Under the pieces are notes generated by a model. That model made no database searches, was not told where the DNA came from, and saw nothing but the letters and a program-made list of their open reading frames with translations. Source: Prinia subflava (taxonomy: Eukaryota > Chordata > Aves > Passeriformes > Cisticolidae). From it: a DNA stretch of 64,000 bases. The DNA lies in assembly GCF_021018805.1 (NCBI RefSeq), contig NC_086248.1, forward strand, positions 28,900,922-28,964,921, read 5' to 3'. This document shows, piece after piece, positions 13,401 to 28,400 of the stretch; position 1 is the stretch's first letter, and each line of letters begins with the position of its first letter. The position numbers and the translations under genes were made by a program.

Positions 13401-16400
13401 ATGAAGGGATTTGCTAACATATTACTTATTACAATACAACCTTTATTAGATAAGCTTAGCATAGATTTTTTTTCTTTACTGTGAATGAGTACACAGAAGA
13501 CTATATATACCTGTTCCTAGTCTCCCTTTAACAATATAGTAGCAACTCTAGCACTGAAACAGGCTGAGGATATGCAGAAGTGAGGGGAAAACCAAAAGAT
13601 TTCAGTTATATCTATACTACAAATCCTCAACTCTTCACTGACCACAGATCTGGGATCACTTCTGTCCAGAGACACAGGAACTCATACACATGGTATCCTC
13701 GCCTATTCTTTTTTCCATCATCTACTAAGCATTTGTGGAAAATTTTGAAATAAGCATCTTTGTTCTAGAGTTCACTCTTACATAACAATATTCTCTTTCT
13801 GTGCTTAAAAACAACTAACACAAGTGATCAAAGGGTAGTTTGATGACTAAGCACAAAGATCTCCCACCTTTTGAAACTGGGATAAACAATTCGATAGGCA
13901 GTAGAAGACTGCCTGAAAAACACAGGTGCCTGACTACTTACTTGTGAGATGTCCAAAGTCAGCAGCAAGCATTACAAACAATGAACTACAGACTTATCTG
14001 TGCACTCCTGTCTGTCTCATCTAGAGGTGTTTTTTTTTTTTCCTTATACAAGGCTAATACAGAAAAAAACACCCCTACCCCACAACACAATGACATAAAA
14101 ACTACCAAGTTACTCCTTCCAGAATCACATTCTCCTCCTCTGAAGTACAGTGAGTGGAGTAATCCAAACTGGCAAAGACAGAAAGCACTCTGAGCCAACA
14201 CTCCTTGAGGTTTAGGGAAGTACAACAGGCCAGAAACTTCTCATTACTGAAGCAATTTTATACCACTGGGACAAGTCCAGCCCATGCTGTTGCAGGTAGA
14301 AATAGCTTAAATATGGAAGCCTAACCATCACTGCTGGTGGGAAAGTTGTTATGAAAGCTCTAGAGCATAAAGAAAACACTCTTCCAACTTTGAGAATAGA
14401 CCTTCTAATAAGTGTTTTTCACTGGCTGTGACACATTTGTATCTCAAAGCCAGCTCGTATTATCAAAGCCAGCTCACTGTCTCAGCATAAGATTCTACAA
14501 CTGCCTGCAACCAATGACAAAAAGCTCACATCAGAGGTAGATAACAACCCACTCCTGTGTGAGCTCATGCTCAAAACTTCTGTAAAATAGCTCCTCCATT
14601 TCTCCCACTCTCCCTTAACACCTGCTGTAAAACAGAACAAATAGTTCCAGAAGGATGAAATACTGCAGTTAAAAAAAATAGAAAATCAATCTCACACTCC
14701 AGGCATTTGCATAGACCGCTCAGTTGAAGTTTACAAAGCAACAAATTAGCCCCAAAGTCTTAGTAATTAAGGCATTCAGATAAGAGTTAGTTCTCATGCT
14801 TGATGTTCCACTTCATTTATCACTCAACAATATTGAAGATTTATTTATTGTCTTCATCTGAGAAAACCCAGACAACACAAAACACTGAAGTTATTGAACA
14901 CGGATTTCCAGGTTCCACAAATTTCCAGTTTCAGCTAGTGTTGAGGACAGAAGCATACTGTGATACTCAGCTAACAGTGGCTACAACCCGCCTTGGTTCA
15001 AAAATAAGTAGGCAATAACACTGGAAGTAAGAAATATTAGCAGTAAATTGAAAAACTTCCAAGAATCATACAATCATTAAGGTTGGAAAAGAACTCCAAG
15101 ATCATCAAGCTCAACTCTTGACAGAATACCACCATGCTCACTATACTATATCACAAAGCACCACATCCGCTGAGATTTTTGTTCTAAATTGTTTACATTT
15201 CAGTCAGGAATAAAGTTGCTTTATTTTCACAATCTCACATTTTAGATGTTTGCTAACAGTTATAAAAATCATACTTGATTGTTTAAACAAAACACTGATG
15301 ATATTTTCCCAGCTAATGAGATTTTTCTTTTGTTAGTCTCATGGCTGAAAGAACACTATATGTGCTCCTCAGCAATGTAATTTAGTTGAACAAGAAAATA
15401 ATCTTTTCTTCTATGATTAAGGGAAACTAATTAAAATCTGGCACATTATTACAGGCTAAGTGGAACTCTAGAACTTTTTTGACCAGTGCATGATCCAGAT
15501 GTCAGCAAGATAGCCTGAATAATTTAATGGTCCGTGTCACTTTAAGAAAAGGCTTAAAGTAATAAAATTTATCATCTTGATCAGGATAAATAAAATTTAT
15601 CACTTAGTCAATGGGGCTGAGAGTAATTCAGCTCACCTAAGATGTCCACTAGCTGATCCACCCAATTACTCTCCTACACAGACCCTGATGGCCACCTGAT
15701 GTCAGGGTTCTGACACATGTGCAAACCTGTACTGAACTGCCTTCCATAACTCTGCTGTAACTTACACCAGCTGGAGAGACAGAAAATCATTAGCAATACT
15801 TGTTACTCATTTAAGAGTCTAAAGGTAGTATTTCACAAACACCTTATCCCCTTCCCTCTTTGTTAAATCCTTGTTCAAATTTTATACACTTACAGTTTTC
15901 CTGAAACAGACACCTCCTGGGGTACCAATGCTTCAAAATAATTTACTGCATAAGCTATTGCTACAAAGGCACTTTAAATCCACTACCAAAGCTACACGGG
16001 AACAACTATGTCAGAGCCAGGCTACAAAGGAAAAAAACATTAAGTTCACGTCCTTGCTAATATAAAGATTAAAACCTGTCAGAAAAATAGTAATTTCTCA
16101 GAAACTTTAAAGCTTTGTCTGTTATCAGTCAGTCATCTTAAGCTTTTAAGCTCCCTCTTTGTTGCAAAATTTTACTTTGATGACAGAACATGTAGCATTA
16201 CACACACACTGATGATTAACTGAATGAAGAAACAGAACAGATTGGGAAAGCAAATGACCACATAAACATTAAATGTTGGCCAAAGCTAGAAAGTTAAGAG
16301 TTCCTTTTCTTTGTACGTAAAAGCAAGAGTCAAGCAGTTGAATTAACATAACTGTAATCATACTGTTTACAACTGGTTACAGAATGAACCCTTCCAAATC

Positions 16401-19400
16401 CCTCTCAGAAAGAACTGCAGTACTTTAGCTCTATATCAACTCTAGGTTATGCCACAGTTCAATGAATAAAAAAAGTGCAACATTTAATTCTCTACATCAG
16501 GGTGGAGAAATAAAGGCTTAAGAGCAAGGAAAGTTAGTGACTGCATTACAAGTCGTAAGTAATGTGACATCCCCTTGCATAAACACCAAAATTAAGCCTG
16601 ATCAGTGCTCAGTACTTAAACAATGGTCCTTAAAACTGCAGCAAAAAGTTACAACTTAGAATGAATGTTTCAAACCATGAAAATCCAGAGCTAAAGACAC
16701 TGCTGAATCTTCTTAGGATGAGAAGTTTTCCACACAGGTATAGCCAGAGATAACCACAAGTATCATGAAGGTAAAAATCTGAAAACTTTGCATAACTACT
16801 TACTGTGTAAGTGATAGCTGCCAACATTCCAATCACAGTCAAAGAACTAATGGAAAATGAAAGTGCAGTCAAGCCATCTGCAAAAAATAAAAAAGAAAAG
16901 AACCTGTTGAAAATACAGGAGGTGTATAAGAACACTTCTTCTTAAATTAGTTTCCAGAAGAGATTTAAGTTCATGAGAAAGAAGAAAGAGATTAAGACAT
17001 AATTATTAGTTACCAGTCATAATTCAGATGAAAAATTTACCTAGAAGAGCTTTTTGACCACAGCAGATCTTGATCTCAAATTGCAGGATCCAGGACAGAC
17101 GCTTGTCTTTATTACAAGCTCACAGAAGTTGCACTCACCCAAATGGCTGAAAAGCCATTAAAACTTGATCCCATAGATGTGCAATACATCCTCAAGACTT
17201 ATTTCTGACCTCCTCAGGGTGCTGTGGTAACTTACACAACTTTCATGTGCATTCTGGATGGTTCATCTTAGTTTTGTTTGCTATTACCTGATTTCTCCTA
17301 CCAAAAGCATTAACTAGAATCAGACAAACATGGATCCTTCACCAACCAAAAAAATCCTCAGCTTCACTCTATATATATGTAGACCAACAAAGTGGAAAAA
17401 GTTCAGGGGACTACAGTTACAGGAGCTTATAACTCCAGTAACTGAAAGAGATAGTAGAAGAAAAGACTGACCAGAAAAAAGGTATTTAACCCCCTAAAAC
17501 TTCCTGCATAATTCTTCAGAACAAGTCTTTCCCTAACCTCACCAGGGAAGACATCACAAGTGGTTTTGGTTACTTAGTAACATCAAAACTTATAGAAAAT
17601 TACAGAAATTAACTTTCAGCAAACAATTTCATGTTTGTGCTCAGTCATAACCAGAGTTTACTGCTCTCCCCCATGTCCTCCTCTCTAGTTAATTTAAGAA
17701 TTTAGAGTACAGTAACTTTTATTTCTACTCACACAGATATACTGGCCTGTTTCCATTGATTAGCTAGTTTCCATTCTTATTTACCAAACACACCACTAAG
17801 CAGTCACAAACTGAGAAATCAGAACTTTTCTCTATGAGAAGCCACACCCCTCTTCTGTCCAACCCCACGGGCCTCCTTCCAAAACCACCAAAAACTAATA
17901 GAATAGCACAACCAAATCCAACTTCACTGCTCCAATCTCTCCTTTACTATTTTTGCTAGATAGTATCAAACAACTTACCCAGAGCTAAAAGCAATATACT
18001 CCTGTGTTTCAAATACTAGCATTATCTTTAAAACTTACTTTAAAAATACACAAAAAATCCCCAACCCCCCAAAAATAAACCTAACACTATTTTTCCTTCA
18101 GTAGTTGTGAAAACTTGAGTTGTTTCTGAAGTTTTTGGGGAAAAAAGAAAGTGACCCTATGTGTAACACATCACACAATATACTAACACTGTATTTAATG
18201 ATCCTCCTGTACAAGTATTTGAAATTAACCTTTAATATCCATTTTAAAAGTCTGAACTACCCTCAATGGAACATGAAGAAACTAACTGGCTGAAAAATCG
18301 GTACTTGTATATCAGAAGTATATTGTCAGGCTTTGCCTCAGTGGATGAGGTTTCATGCCTTTCATAATCCTACAACCAACTATCAAGTGATGATTGGATG
18401 TTTGTTCTATGTCTCAAGATCTTTGTATTTCTTGGGCCACTACAGACAAAGGAAAAGGGTAAATTAATATAAAAACAGGACAACAGGTACAAGTAAAGAC
18501 AACACAAGCATTTTGTCCTTATTTCTCCAGCACCTGGAACGTAAAAAAACCTTTTGCAGAGAGTTGCTGTCGGTGGAGCTGCTCTGTGAAAACACAAGGG
18601 CCCCCTGTGTGGGAGTCTTGGGAGATACAGTCTGAAGATAACCCAGCAGCACGCCCCGCCAGTGTGGAAGTCCCATGGCATCCCAGGCTGTATCAACAGC
18701 ATGGCCATCTATTAAAGGAAGAGACCTCATAGCACAAGCAGTCCTGAGGCCCCTGCCACAGGTTAAGGCTGATAAATTTGAGCAAGTTAAGGGAAGAACT
18801 ATGTTGGTTGGAAGTTGGAGCACATGCTGTGCAGAGCAGCTGAGGGAGTCAGGCTCATTTGGCCTGGAACAGAGACACGTTTGGAGACACCCAATACAGC
18901 CTGTCTGCTCAGCAAAGAGGTGGAGCCCAGGCTCTTCAGTGGTGCATAGCTGTCAAGTGTGAAACAATGGGTGACAGCAAGTATATCCACAACAGGCAGG
19001 AGGAGAGCTTTTTCCACAATGAGTTCAGTCTTCAAACTCAAGGGGTTTTGAAGAGCTAGATGATAAAGCCCTGGGCAACCTAGTCTGTTTTCACAGCTTC
19101 CTTTTTGGGGCAGATTTGAATAGATGAGATATAGATAGTTCAGATAGAGAAGACCTGAAGTCTTCTCTATCTGAACTATCCTATGAAACTACAAGTCACA
19201 AGACAATGCTGATAGAAGACAAAATCAGACTTCCACATCCCAATCCAGCATCTTAATTATTTTATTTTCCTAGAAAGAAACATTGGCTATGCTGTACTTC
19301 ATAGCAAAGACAGAGCCAAATACTTTGTCACAGTCATGTCAAGGTCAACTGGAAAAATTAGCTTATATCTCAGCTCAACCGTTATCACAACCTGTATAAA

Positions 19401-22400
19401 CAATTTAAGAAGCATTTTTTCCTGTGCTCTCATAATTGTTGCAAAGCACGAGAAACACCAACAAGCAGACAGCCAAAACATTCAATAAGCTATAGATTTG
19501 TCCTCCCCATCTCCTACACTCAAAAGCACAGATAACAGCACAGAGAATTATATGATTACAAGACTCTGCAGGGATGTCAAAGCAAACAAGAAGTACTTTG
19601 AGTATTTAAGTGGCAAGAGGAAGAAGAGGCAAAATAGGGGCTTGTTGCTGAGTGGGGCAGGGAACCTGGTGAGATAGGACTTTTCCATGATAAGTCTGAG
19701 ATACTGAGTGCCTTCTTTGCCTTAGTCTTTTATTGAGCAGGCCAGGGAGCTCAGTGAGAAAAGCCAGAAGGAATAAGTACCCTTGGTGGAAGAAGATCAG
19801 GTCAGAGAATACTTAAGCAAACAACTGTACATATAAAGTTGATGGGCCCTGAAGGGATTAGTCAGCTCTGTCAGTGTTTGGTGTATGTCATTGCAAGGAA
19901 CATTTAGTCAGTACAAAACTCATAGAATAATGCAGACTATGACTTGATGAAGGCTTGTATGATTATATCCTAAAACAGTCACACAGAAGTCAATACTCTG
20001 ATGCATATCAAGAATGAAGCACAAAATAATGGAGTACTTACGCATTGGGATGAATGCTTGTTAGACAACTTCTTAGTTACCCTTTTTTGAATACATTTGA
20101 AAAGTGGCATCAAGTCTGTCTTAGCTCACAATTAAAACACTTCCTTCACATCTTTACCCTGAAAACATACCCTAGCTAAGCACATGAACTACATCACCTA
20201 AGTGTTAAACACTATTCCATGGAGTTTGGCCTTCTCAAACAGTCCTAGAGTAAAATATAACAAACACAAACACTGATTTTAGAAGAGATCACTACTGTAA
20301 GAGCAAAGGGAAGAAGTTGGATCACTCACAGGACTTTCCTGTCTAAATAAAGAGAACCACTCGTCTCATTTTTACAGTGAATAGCAATACTGCATTTCAT
20401 GAGGTAAATGACTGAAGACTGTATGATACACACTCACCATACTCTGAAAGTCAGTGAACTTCAGCATCCAAGCAGCATTTAACAGCTGAGTTAAGTGGAA
20501 GAAAGTATCCTCCTCTCCCCACCATAAATATCAGCAGACACAACACTGGAGCCCTTGCTGTCAAACAGGGACTTGTATTTCAAGTACAGAGAGGAGATGC
20601 TGGTAGTGTCTGCTTTCAAGATAGTTCTAATGTTTGCTTTTCTCTGAACAGGAAGAACAGTTTTATTGTAAAGACTTACTGTATGTAAGCAGTCCGAGAA
20701 AAGTTAGAAAACTGCCACCAAGGAAGTTAATTACTTTGTTCAGTCAATGAACAAGTGGCAGAGGTTAGTAAAGTAGCAACTCACGCAAAGCTCAGAACAA
20801 ATCTCAAACTTACGACTACTTCCAAATTCTTCAAACAGGAGCTTCACTTTCTCCCACTCTGTGGAATTCTTCTTGTTGGGAATATCCAAAGGAACAAAAG
20901 CACTGTAATACAGAAAAATAAATCTTTCTTACCCTAATTAGTGACAAATAAGAAGAATTCTACTTCCAAATTAAGAAAACAGAAATCCATTCATTCCTGA
21001 AGAAAAGACAGTGTTTCACTTTATTCACATTCCCCTCAAATGCTGCATTTAGATCAGCAGAGTACATGTATGTGTGTGTACAATCAGGTCTGAGGTCAAT
21101 GAACAGGTAATTTTCTATTTACCTGTCCTAAAAGAGGTAAGGACCCTACACTCAGGTATCACTAAAAGAAATATCAATATGATTTACTATCCTGATTTGA
21201 TTCATATGCAAAGGAGCAAATAAACTTTAAGCATCAATTGAGACAAATTCTCTAATAATATACACTTCTGAAGGCCAAAATAAAATATTTATTTCTCAAA
21301 CAAGCATTAAAATATAAAGGGACATGTTTAGCTTCCATTATTACAACTAAATACATTTGCTTCATTCCATTCTTCGTTCTGTAGTTGGCCCAGAGAACTG
21401 AGCTGCAGAGAAGTTCATTAAGGTTTTTTGTTCTTCCAGTAAGCAGACTACCAAAGAATGCCCAGAGAACAATGACAGGTAAAACAGTCCCCTAGCTGAA
21501 AGCTTCCTGTTGTGACGCTCACCATCTAAAATCAACTAATAACTCTTCAGCACCTCTACAGACAAAACAGCTGAGTTTATAACAGCTGGAAAAACAGTAC
21601 CTCCATACCAAAAACCCACTGAAACCATAGCTTTGAGACATGAAATGGAATGTCTAGAAGTCACAAGGAAGACAGATTTTAAGGGAAATACTTTAGGCAA
21701 AGAATGAAAGAACTCAAACCAAAGTCCATAAAGAATGTTCACAAGTATCATTTGGACTTGTATGACAAAGACTACATAATTAGATCCCTTCTTGAAGTCC
21801 CAAACAAATATGTATATTCCAGAAGCAGTCTCAAACTCAAGAACAAAACATATGCTTTTGTTTCAAAGCTTAGGGCTAAACCAACTGGATGCACATATAA
21901 TCATCACATCAAAACCAAACTGATACTCTACCAAAAAAAAAAAAAAAGTTGACATTTTAAAAGTCGATACTTTAATTTCAAAAGAATGCTTCTTGACTAT
22001 GCAAGAGGCAGATTGTGGGCTAGTATTTGCTTAAGCTGATGCATGCATGTTGACTTAGTTAGCTCTTCTATCTGCCTTTAGTAGTAGTTCTTTCTGTAAA
22101 ACATTATCCAGACAAAAAAAAAAGACACAGGTATTAAAACCAAGTTAGGCAACATCTTGACTTACAAAAGATAGAAAGAAATAGCAGGTTTGTTTGCTAA
22201 AAATGATCAAAAAAAAGGAGACTCAGAACATAACTAAGCTCAAGTCCTTTTTATTTTAGCACCACTATGGATTTGCCATTTGTAGACCACATGCAGGGAA
22301 CAAACAAAATGGAAGAACGTTTTAGGATATTTACAGCTTGCTTGCCTTTTTTCCCCCCTGAGAAAAATAGGATGAATTTTTAATTTTTTTTTTTTTTTTT

Positions 22401-25400
22401 TTTCTTTTCTTTTTTTTTTTTTTTTTTCTTTTCTTTTCTTTTTCTGTGACTACCTACAACCAGCATGCCAGCATGTCAAAGGACACTAATCAGAGCAGGG
22501 ACTATTGAATACATTATACTCTTCAGTTAGTACTCAGATAAATCTTGACTGAAGGAGATGGACATCTGATTCTGCTCTTGCTCAAGTTCCATGCACCAAA
22601 GGCCCCAGAAGGAACACAGAAGTTTTAAACTTAGGAAATGCAAGCAAACAAAACAGCTCAGCTGGGATGTCTGATACTTGGAGTTCTGGACACAAATCAA
22701 ATTATTAACTGTGGTAATTTTAAGAATAGAAGCAAATTGCTATGCTGTTCAAAACACATCCTGGGTAAATTATGATTAAAATCTTGATCAATATCTAAGC
22801 TGCAGAACAAGGAAAGTAAATGCCAGACAAGCAGTTTAAAACTATTCATTCTTGGCAGGGCTAATACACAAGTGTAGATGGGTAAAGTTTATCCTTAAAG
22901 AATGTCATTAACTGCCACCCTTATGAAATTATTTTCCAACACACCAGAGTTAGACTCATTTCCTTAAGTGAGTTCTGCTGTGATATAATTTGCATAATTA
23001 TTTATAGGATAATTAGATATATTCACAGCCTTTTAAGAGCTAACGCTTCTAAAAAATTTAAGGTAACCCATTTAATTCTAAACACTGACAGTCAGGGAAG
23101 CATGCATTTTGCAACCAAACATTCATTAGCCTCAAAACCAACCATTTTGTTTCATACTAGACTGTTTTAGTGTGTGTTAATGTAGATTGCAGTATCTTAA
23201 GCCCCTTGACAAGCACATGACATTTAGAAAAAGTACAAGGAAAGTATCCAACTGAAGGGAAGGGAAAGCTATGAGAAGTAAAAACTAGTTCTGAGCATCC
23301 CAGTATAAATTTGCCCTATACTTTGCTTTTAATAGTACTCTGCATCAAGTTATTTGTGTGCAGAGGATGTGTTACAGACATGCATGTTTTTGCCAGATAA
23401 CTGTTTTGTAATAGACAAGTAAAGTAAAAGGTGCAAACACTGCTCCTGATAACAACGTGGACAATAACATCCTGCTCACTGAACTGTGTTATCAAGTCAG
23501 AAAAACCTCCAAGGTTATGTGGCACAAAACAGATTTGTTTCCCAAAATAGTCACAAGGATCTCTAGTGGAGCAAGGGCAACATCTTAGTAAGAATAAGGC
23601 TCAAACTTTTGAGCTTAGTATAGCTTTCATAACTCATTTGAGGACAGCTGACCAGGGAAGAGGCAAGAATCTTCTCATGTAGACCTTTGAAACTATTTAT
23701 TGACCTGTTTTAATCATATAGATTACCTCCTAAACCAATCAGAACAGAGGCTGTGTGGCTATGAGACACTGGTCATGTAAGCACAGGAAGAAAGACTATT
23801 TGTTAGGCACTTAACAGGAAATAATCCAACCCCTCTCACCCTCATAACCTGTGTGCAGGAGCACTCCAGTCCATTAAGTCTAGACACCTAGAGTCAAAAC
23901 CAGTACATCAAATTCCCATCTATTTTAACACGACTCTGATCCTAACCACCAGTGAGAGAATCCCCCACTACTGCTGCAAGACTGGTCTTCACTACCACAT
24001 TCAGTTAAATCACTCACACAGAAGCTTCAGCTCCAACATGTTCATCTCTTTCCTGTCACACTGGCCACTCCCTGCCCTTGCTATGACAACAGCTGACAAA
24101 GACAGGTAACTTCTTCAGAAAAAGCATTCACATAAACACTGAGACATATGCTACTTAATCTATATATTACTATACTAGAAATAGAGTTCACATTTTTCTT
24201 CAGCACAGTCACCTCAGTTGCCTCTAAAATTGAGCCTTTTTCCCCTTGAAGGTAGCCTTGCAGTCTCACTTAAAGGAGAAATACAAGAATTACCTTTTTC
24301 TATTTTACTGGGAGAGAGGAAAGAACATGCTTATGGCTACTGAGGATTCAGCTGACACCTACTAGAGACACTACCAAGATTTCTAAACTGGATATGTTAT
24401 ACATCTATCTATACCTATGATGTGAGGTAACTGTCAGAAGCAGCTTCTGCCGGAAATTTTAGTAAAATTTCTAGACAATGATTAAGGTAATTAACTCCTA
24501 CAATCTCTTGTAAGAGCAAATACCTTACTTTCACTTAAAAGGACAAGAGACTAGACAGAAATATACCTTTAACTTTCATCAAAACTGAAACAGTATTCCA
24601 CTAAGATGGTATACAACTGGAAGCATAAATTTCACTCTAGTTTCTACTTCACACTCCAGTACCTTGCTATGGATCATTTTAGCACACATTTTGCAATTTT
24701 TATCAACTTTACTGCTGCAGTCAAAATGCTAAAATGCTTATGATACAGCAGACATTAGGAAGATTCAGTATTGGTGTGCATGTCATGCTTAATGAGGATC
24801 TGAAATCAATTTTCTGCTACTACTTGAAGTTTCAGAACAACAGCACCTGCTCCAAACAGCTTACTCACTTCAGTAATATTTGCCTTTTAAACAAATGCCA
24901 ACAAAAGCTTAATCACTAGAAGGCACAATTAAGTCAAGTATAACCCCACTACACTTAAATTCTTCAGACAGCATTTCCATTTAGGAAAGTATAAGTACAT
25001 AATATGTAACCATTGCCCTAAAAAGCTGTTTTACAATGTCAATTTCAGAAAAAGCACTTGAGAAAGGCAAAAAGCTATTTGATGAACATGGATGAAGTCA
25101 AATGTTTTACTACCTGTTGAACAGCATTGATGTAATTGTGTCAAAGCCACCATGTCCTTGATATCCATTCACACTGCATGTTCAGTCAGCTTGGAAGCAC
25201 AAGCACCTCCACAACTAAGAAAACCATTTTATCTTCCAGTTAAACTCTTACTTCTCAGGTACATAATTCTCAGGATACTTAAGCTCTATTAGTGATTAAG
25301 CTAATGTTGATTATACAGATTGAGTGCATCATAATTTACCTCTTAGAAGCACAGAACAGAACTCTGATAAATAAATCTTGCACAGAACAGTGCTCAATAC

Positions 25401-28400
25401 AAATACTTACCCAATTAACAGAAGAACAGCACAAATTGTGATGAATCCCAGAGTGTATTTGAGTGCAGTTTTAACCTGCTGAATATTAAAGAGAAAGTTA
25501 ATATACATTGACATAAAATGAACATAAAGGGATTTGTGCAAACTTTTAAAAAGTATACTTAGTATAAAAGATATTCAACAAAAGGCCTCCATAAAAAGCA
25601 TGAGTAGTTTTATATATGTCGTAAGTATTCATACTTGAAGAGTCTCATAGCTTGAGAACTAAACAATGACATGGAATTCTGCTTCCATGGTAAGCTATGC
25701 ATTTGAGCAGCTGTGGCTGGAAGGTTGGATACATTCAGTGCAAATACACTCAAAGAAAATACCTACTACTGCTACTTTATATTATGGCTATTATTAAAAG
25801 TCTGCTTATGTTAAGGTTACAACTAAACAGGAGGGAAAAAGATCATGATTAATTGATTAGAAGATTGTTTAGAAAAGTATTTTCATTTGAAACGTAGCAT
25901 TTTATTGCCATGCAGTTACTCTATTCCCTGGGAGGTCTCAAGTCAATGCACTACACAAGTAAATATGTTAGCTTCAGGTAAATTACTACTGCCTACTTCA
26001 AGAAAAAATACTTCTGCTACAGTAGAAAGACACTAAATTTGAGTACCTATTTCAGAATCAGAACCATCTTCCTATTCTCTACTTTAAAAGCTGTCACTAT
26101 ATATGGGTTTTATTCTATGGGAAGTCTCACATAAGTTTTAACTTCCTGTGTATGAAACCTTACCCAAAAGAATTTTTAGGAAGTTTAAAGAATTCATGAA
26201 AATACAGACATTAATTACTTATCTCACTAGAGTTTCATTTCATGCAAGACCACAGCACTTAGACTAGACAATGTCAGACTATGTCTTACTAAGAGCTGCT
26301 AAAGGATTTTTACAGAACTATAGTAATAGACTTAAATATTACAATGCTAATACAATTTCTAAGTTAAAAAATCATTCTTGCTTTCATATTTCGGCTATAT
26401 TCATTTGCCTTTTCACTGCTTAGTGCATTTGTTAGAGTAAACTTACTGCGCATGTGTTGCCATCATCATCTTCCTTCTCCTCATAATAGAAATAGACAAA
26501 GGGAATCCACAGAAAGACACAGAAGAGAATGATCGAGTAGAGAGCTAGGAGGAAGAATTAAATTAAGAGACAGTTACATTGGCACTTCATTTACTACACA
26601 GTAATTCAAAGGAAAGACTAAAACATTATTTTCCTCTCATTTCAAGCTCTTAATTTCAACCATTAAAAAGTTAGTAAAATTCACTAGCCAGCATGCAAAC
26701 TATTACTGCTTTGTGAACTCCAAAGGACTTTAAAGTGAACCCTTTCAGACTAAGGACTTCAACTCAGCAATAATAAAAGACTAAAAGTAATCAACTGTAT
26801 GCAAGTGATATACAATACCAGCACACAAGCTTAAAGCACAGTGAATAAAAGCAAGCTAAGCCATCCAATAACAGGTTGTTCAAAAAAGTGTATATTAAAT
26901 GAAACCAATTTAAAGCTATTTTGACCATTGGACTCAGCATCAGATCCTGCTTAGTAATGTAAGTACATCATGGATGAAAGACATGTTTGCTACTAACCTC
27001 AATTCACAAAACAAGGTGTAGCAATAGGGTATCATCACTTCATGCTCCCTTTTTAGAAGAAGGACTAATTGGAGATTGCAACAGATATTTAACTGAGTAG
27101 CCACTAAACCAAAACAGTCCTACTGTCATGTCACTTTGATGCACAGGTGATCATAAAGAAAAAGGTTTAACCCATGTCTTGACAAATACCATCAAGTTTT
27201 GAAGATATCAAGACAGCTGGTCAAAATCAATTGCACTGATTAGGCAGTGGTATCAAAAGATCAATTTCAGGTAGAGAATTCCAAGTTTAAATCTTCATCT
27301 CTCTGTACTGTTAGTTGAACATGCTTTAGAACATGACTGAGGAAAATCTTTTAAAACTCCATATTATCTTATACTACGAACATTGGAGAAGTCCATTAGG
27401 AAACTAAAAGCTGTGAAGCAGTATGTTACAGTGTTTGCACTCCACAAGAAAAGTATCCTGGAACAGTTTACTAAGCCTTCAAAATGTCAGAAGAACTACA
27501 CAATCAAGACTGCTTCTGCCAGCACAAAATTGCATCTTTGAAGCAATAAGTAAAAGCACTCAGGACCACTTAAATCCTGTAATCTTTGGCTGTTTTTCAT
27601 CTTTGCGCCATTCTGGATGAAATTAACATCTTTCCATATACACATATCTATACGTAATTAATACCTCTCCATGAATACATTAATTCCCACCATAAGTCTG
27701 TCACCTCTTATCTTGACTAGTACACTCCTCACAGTGCTCACATTCTCCAAAGAAATCTACCTCAGCATTTTTTCCTAAAGTTGGTAAAGAAGCCAAATAA
27801 AGTACCAACACCTAGAATCTAAATAGAATTTATTCTTTGGAAAAATATTTCAAAGTGTTAAAAAGTATCTACTGTTTAGTGTACTGAGTTAGTTTGGCAA
27901 TGCAAGAAGATAAACAAGTTCTCAGTTCATGAACTCTCATATTTGCCAAAAGCAAAACATTCAGGGCTGTAAAAATACCTCAAAACCTCAAACTCTAAAA
28001 ACAAACCTTCCTAGACATTCTAGAGCAGTAGTGATACGACTTCAATATTTTGAATACTTTCAGAAATCAAGGCTGTCTAATCTATAATCTGTTTTTTTAG
28101 ACTAGTCATAAATCTACACCAAAATGGGCCAGTAAATTAGGCAAGTTACACACATCATTAGTCCAAGATCAGAATAATCAGTCCATAGAGGTCACCACAA
28201 GCACAGAAAATCCTCACTTCCAAGTTATACTACACTGAATTCAGCATACCTATGAGCATACAATATACATACTACAGCATACTACACATAATTCAGCATA
28301 CTTATGAGGTGTGCCCTTATTAGCTCATTACATAATGAGACTATGATCCATGTTTCTTCCAAGGGGATAAAAAGATTAAAACCACTATGAACTGCATGGG

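Larger units (their letters stand above)
1479..16803 (-). other. LMBRD1 intron 7 (15.3 kb)
   Basis: The largest intron in view, GT-AG. It holds CR1 fragments at about 2478, 2935, 11112 and 15062, a second degenerate interspersed repeat at about 4215-4690 and a CTCF-like motif at 7556-7569. It also has a 13-base exact direct duplication (14444-14456 and 14463-14475). A second direct duplication carries AATAAAATTTATCA at about 15561 and 15588. The stretches 4700-11110, 11350-15060 and 15175-16800 are otherwise AT-rich and featureless to the eye. Confidence 0.85.
16878..20813 (-). other. LMBRD1 intron 6
   Basis: A GT-AG intron of 3.9 kb. It contains two separate plus-strand CR1 pieces (about 18530-19110 and 19580-19905) and, between them, a perfect 21-bp-stem hairpin. 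16900-18500 and 19910-20800 show nothing else that I can support. Confidence 0.85.

Noticed and set aside
18370..18823. Minus-strand frames of 112 and 119 codons
   Set aside because: Largely overlap the decayed plus-strand CR1; no family resemblance or splice context.
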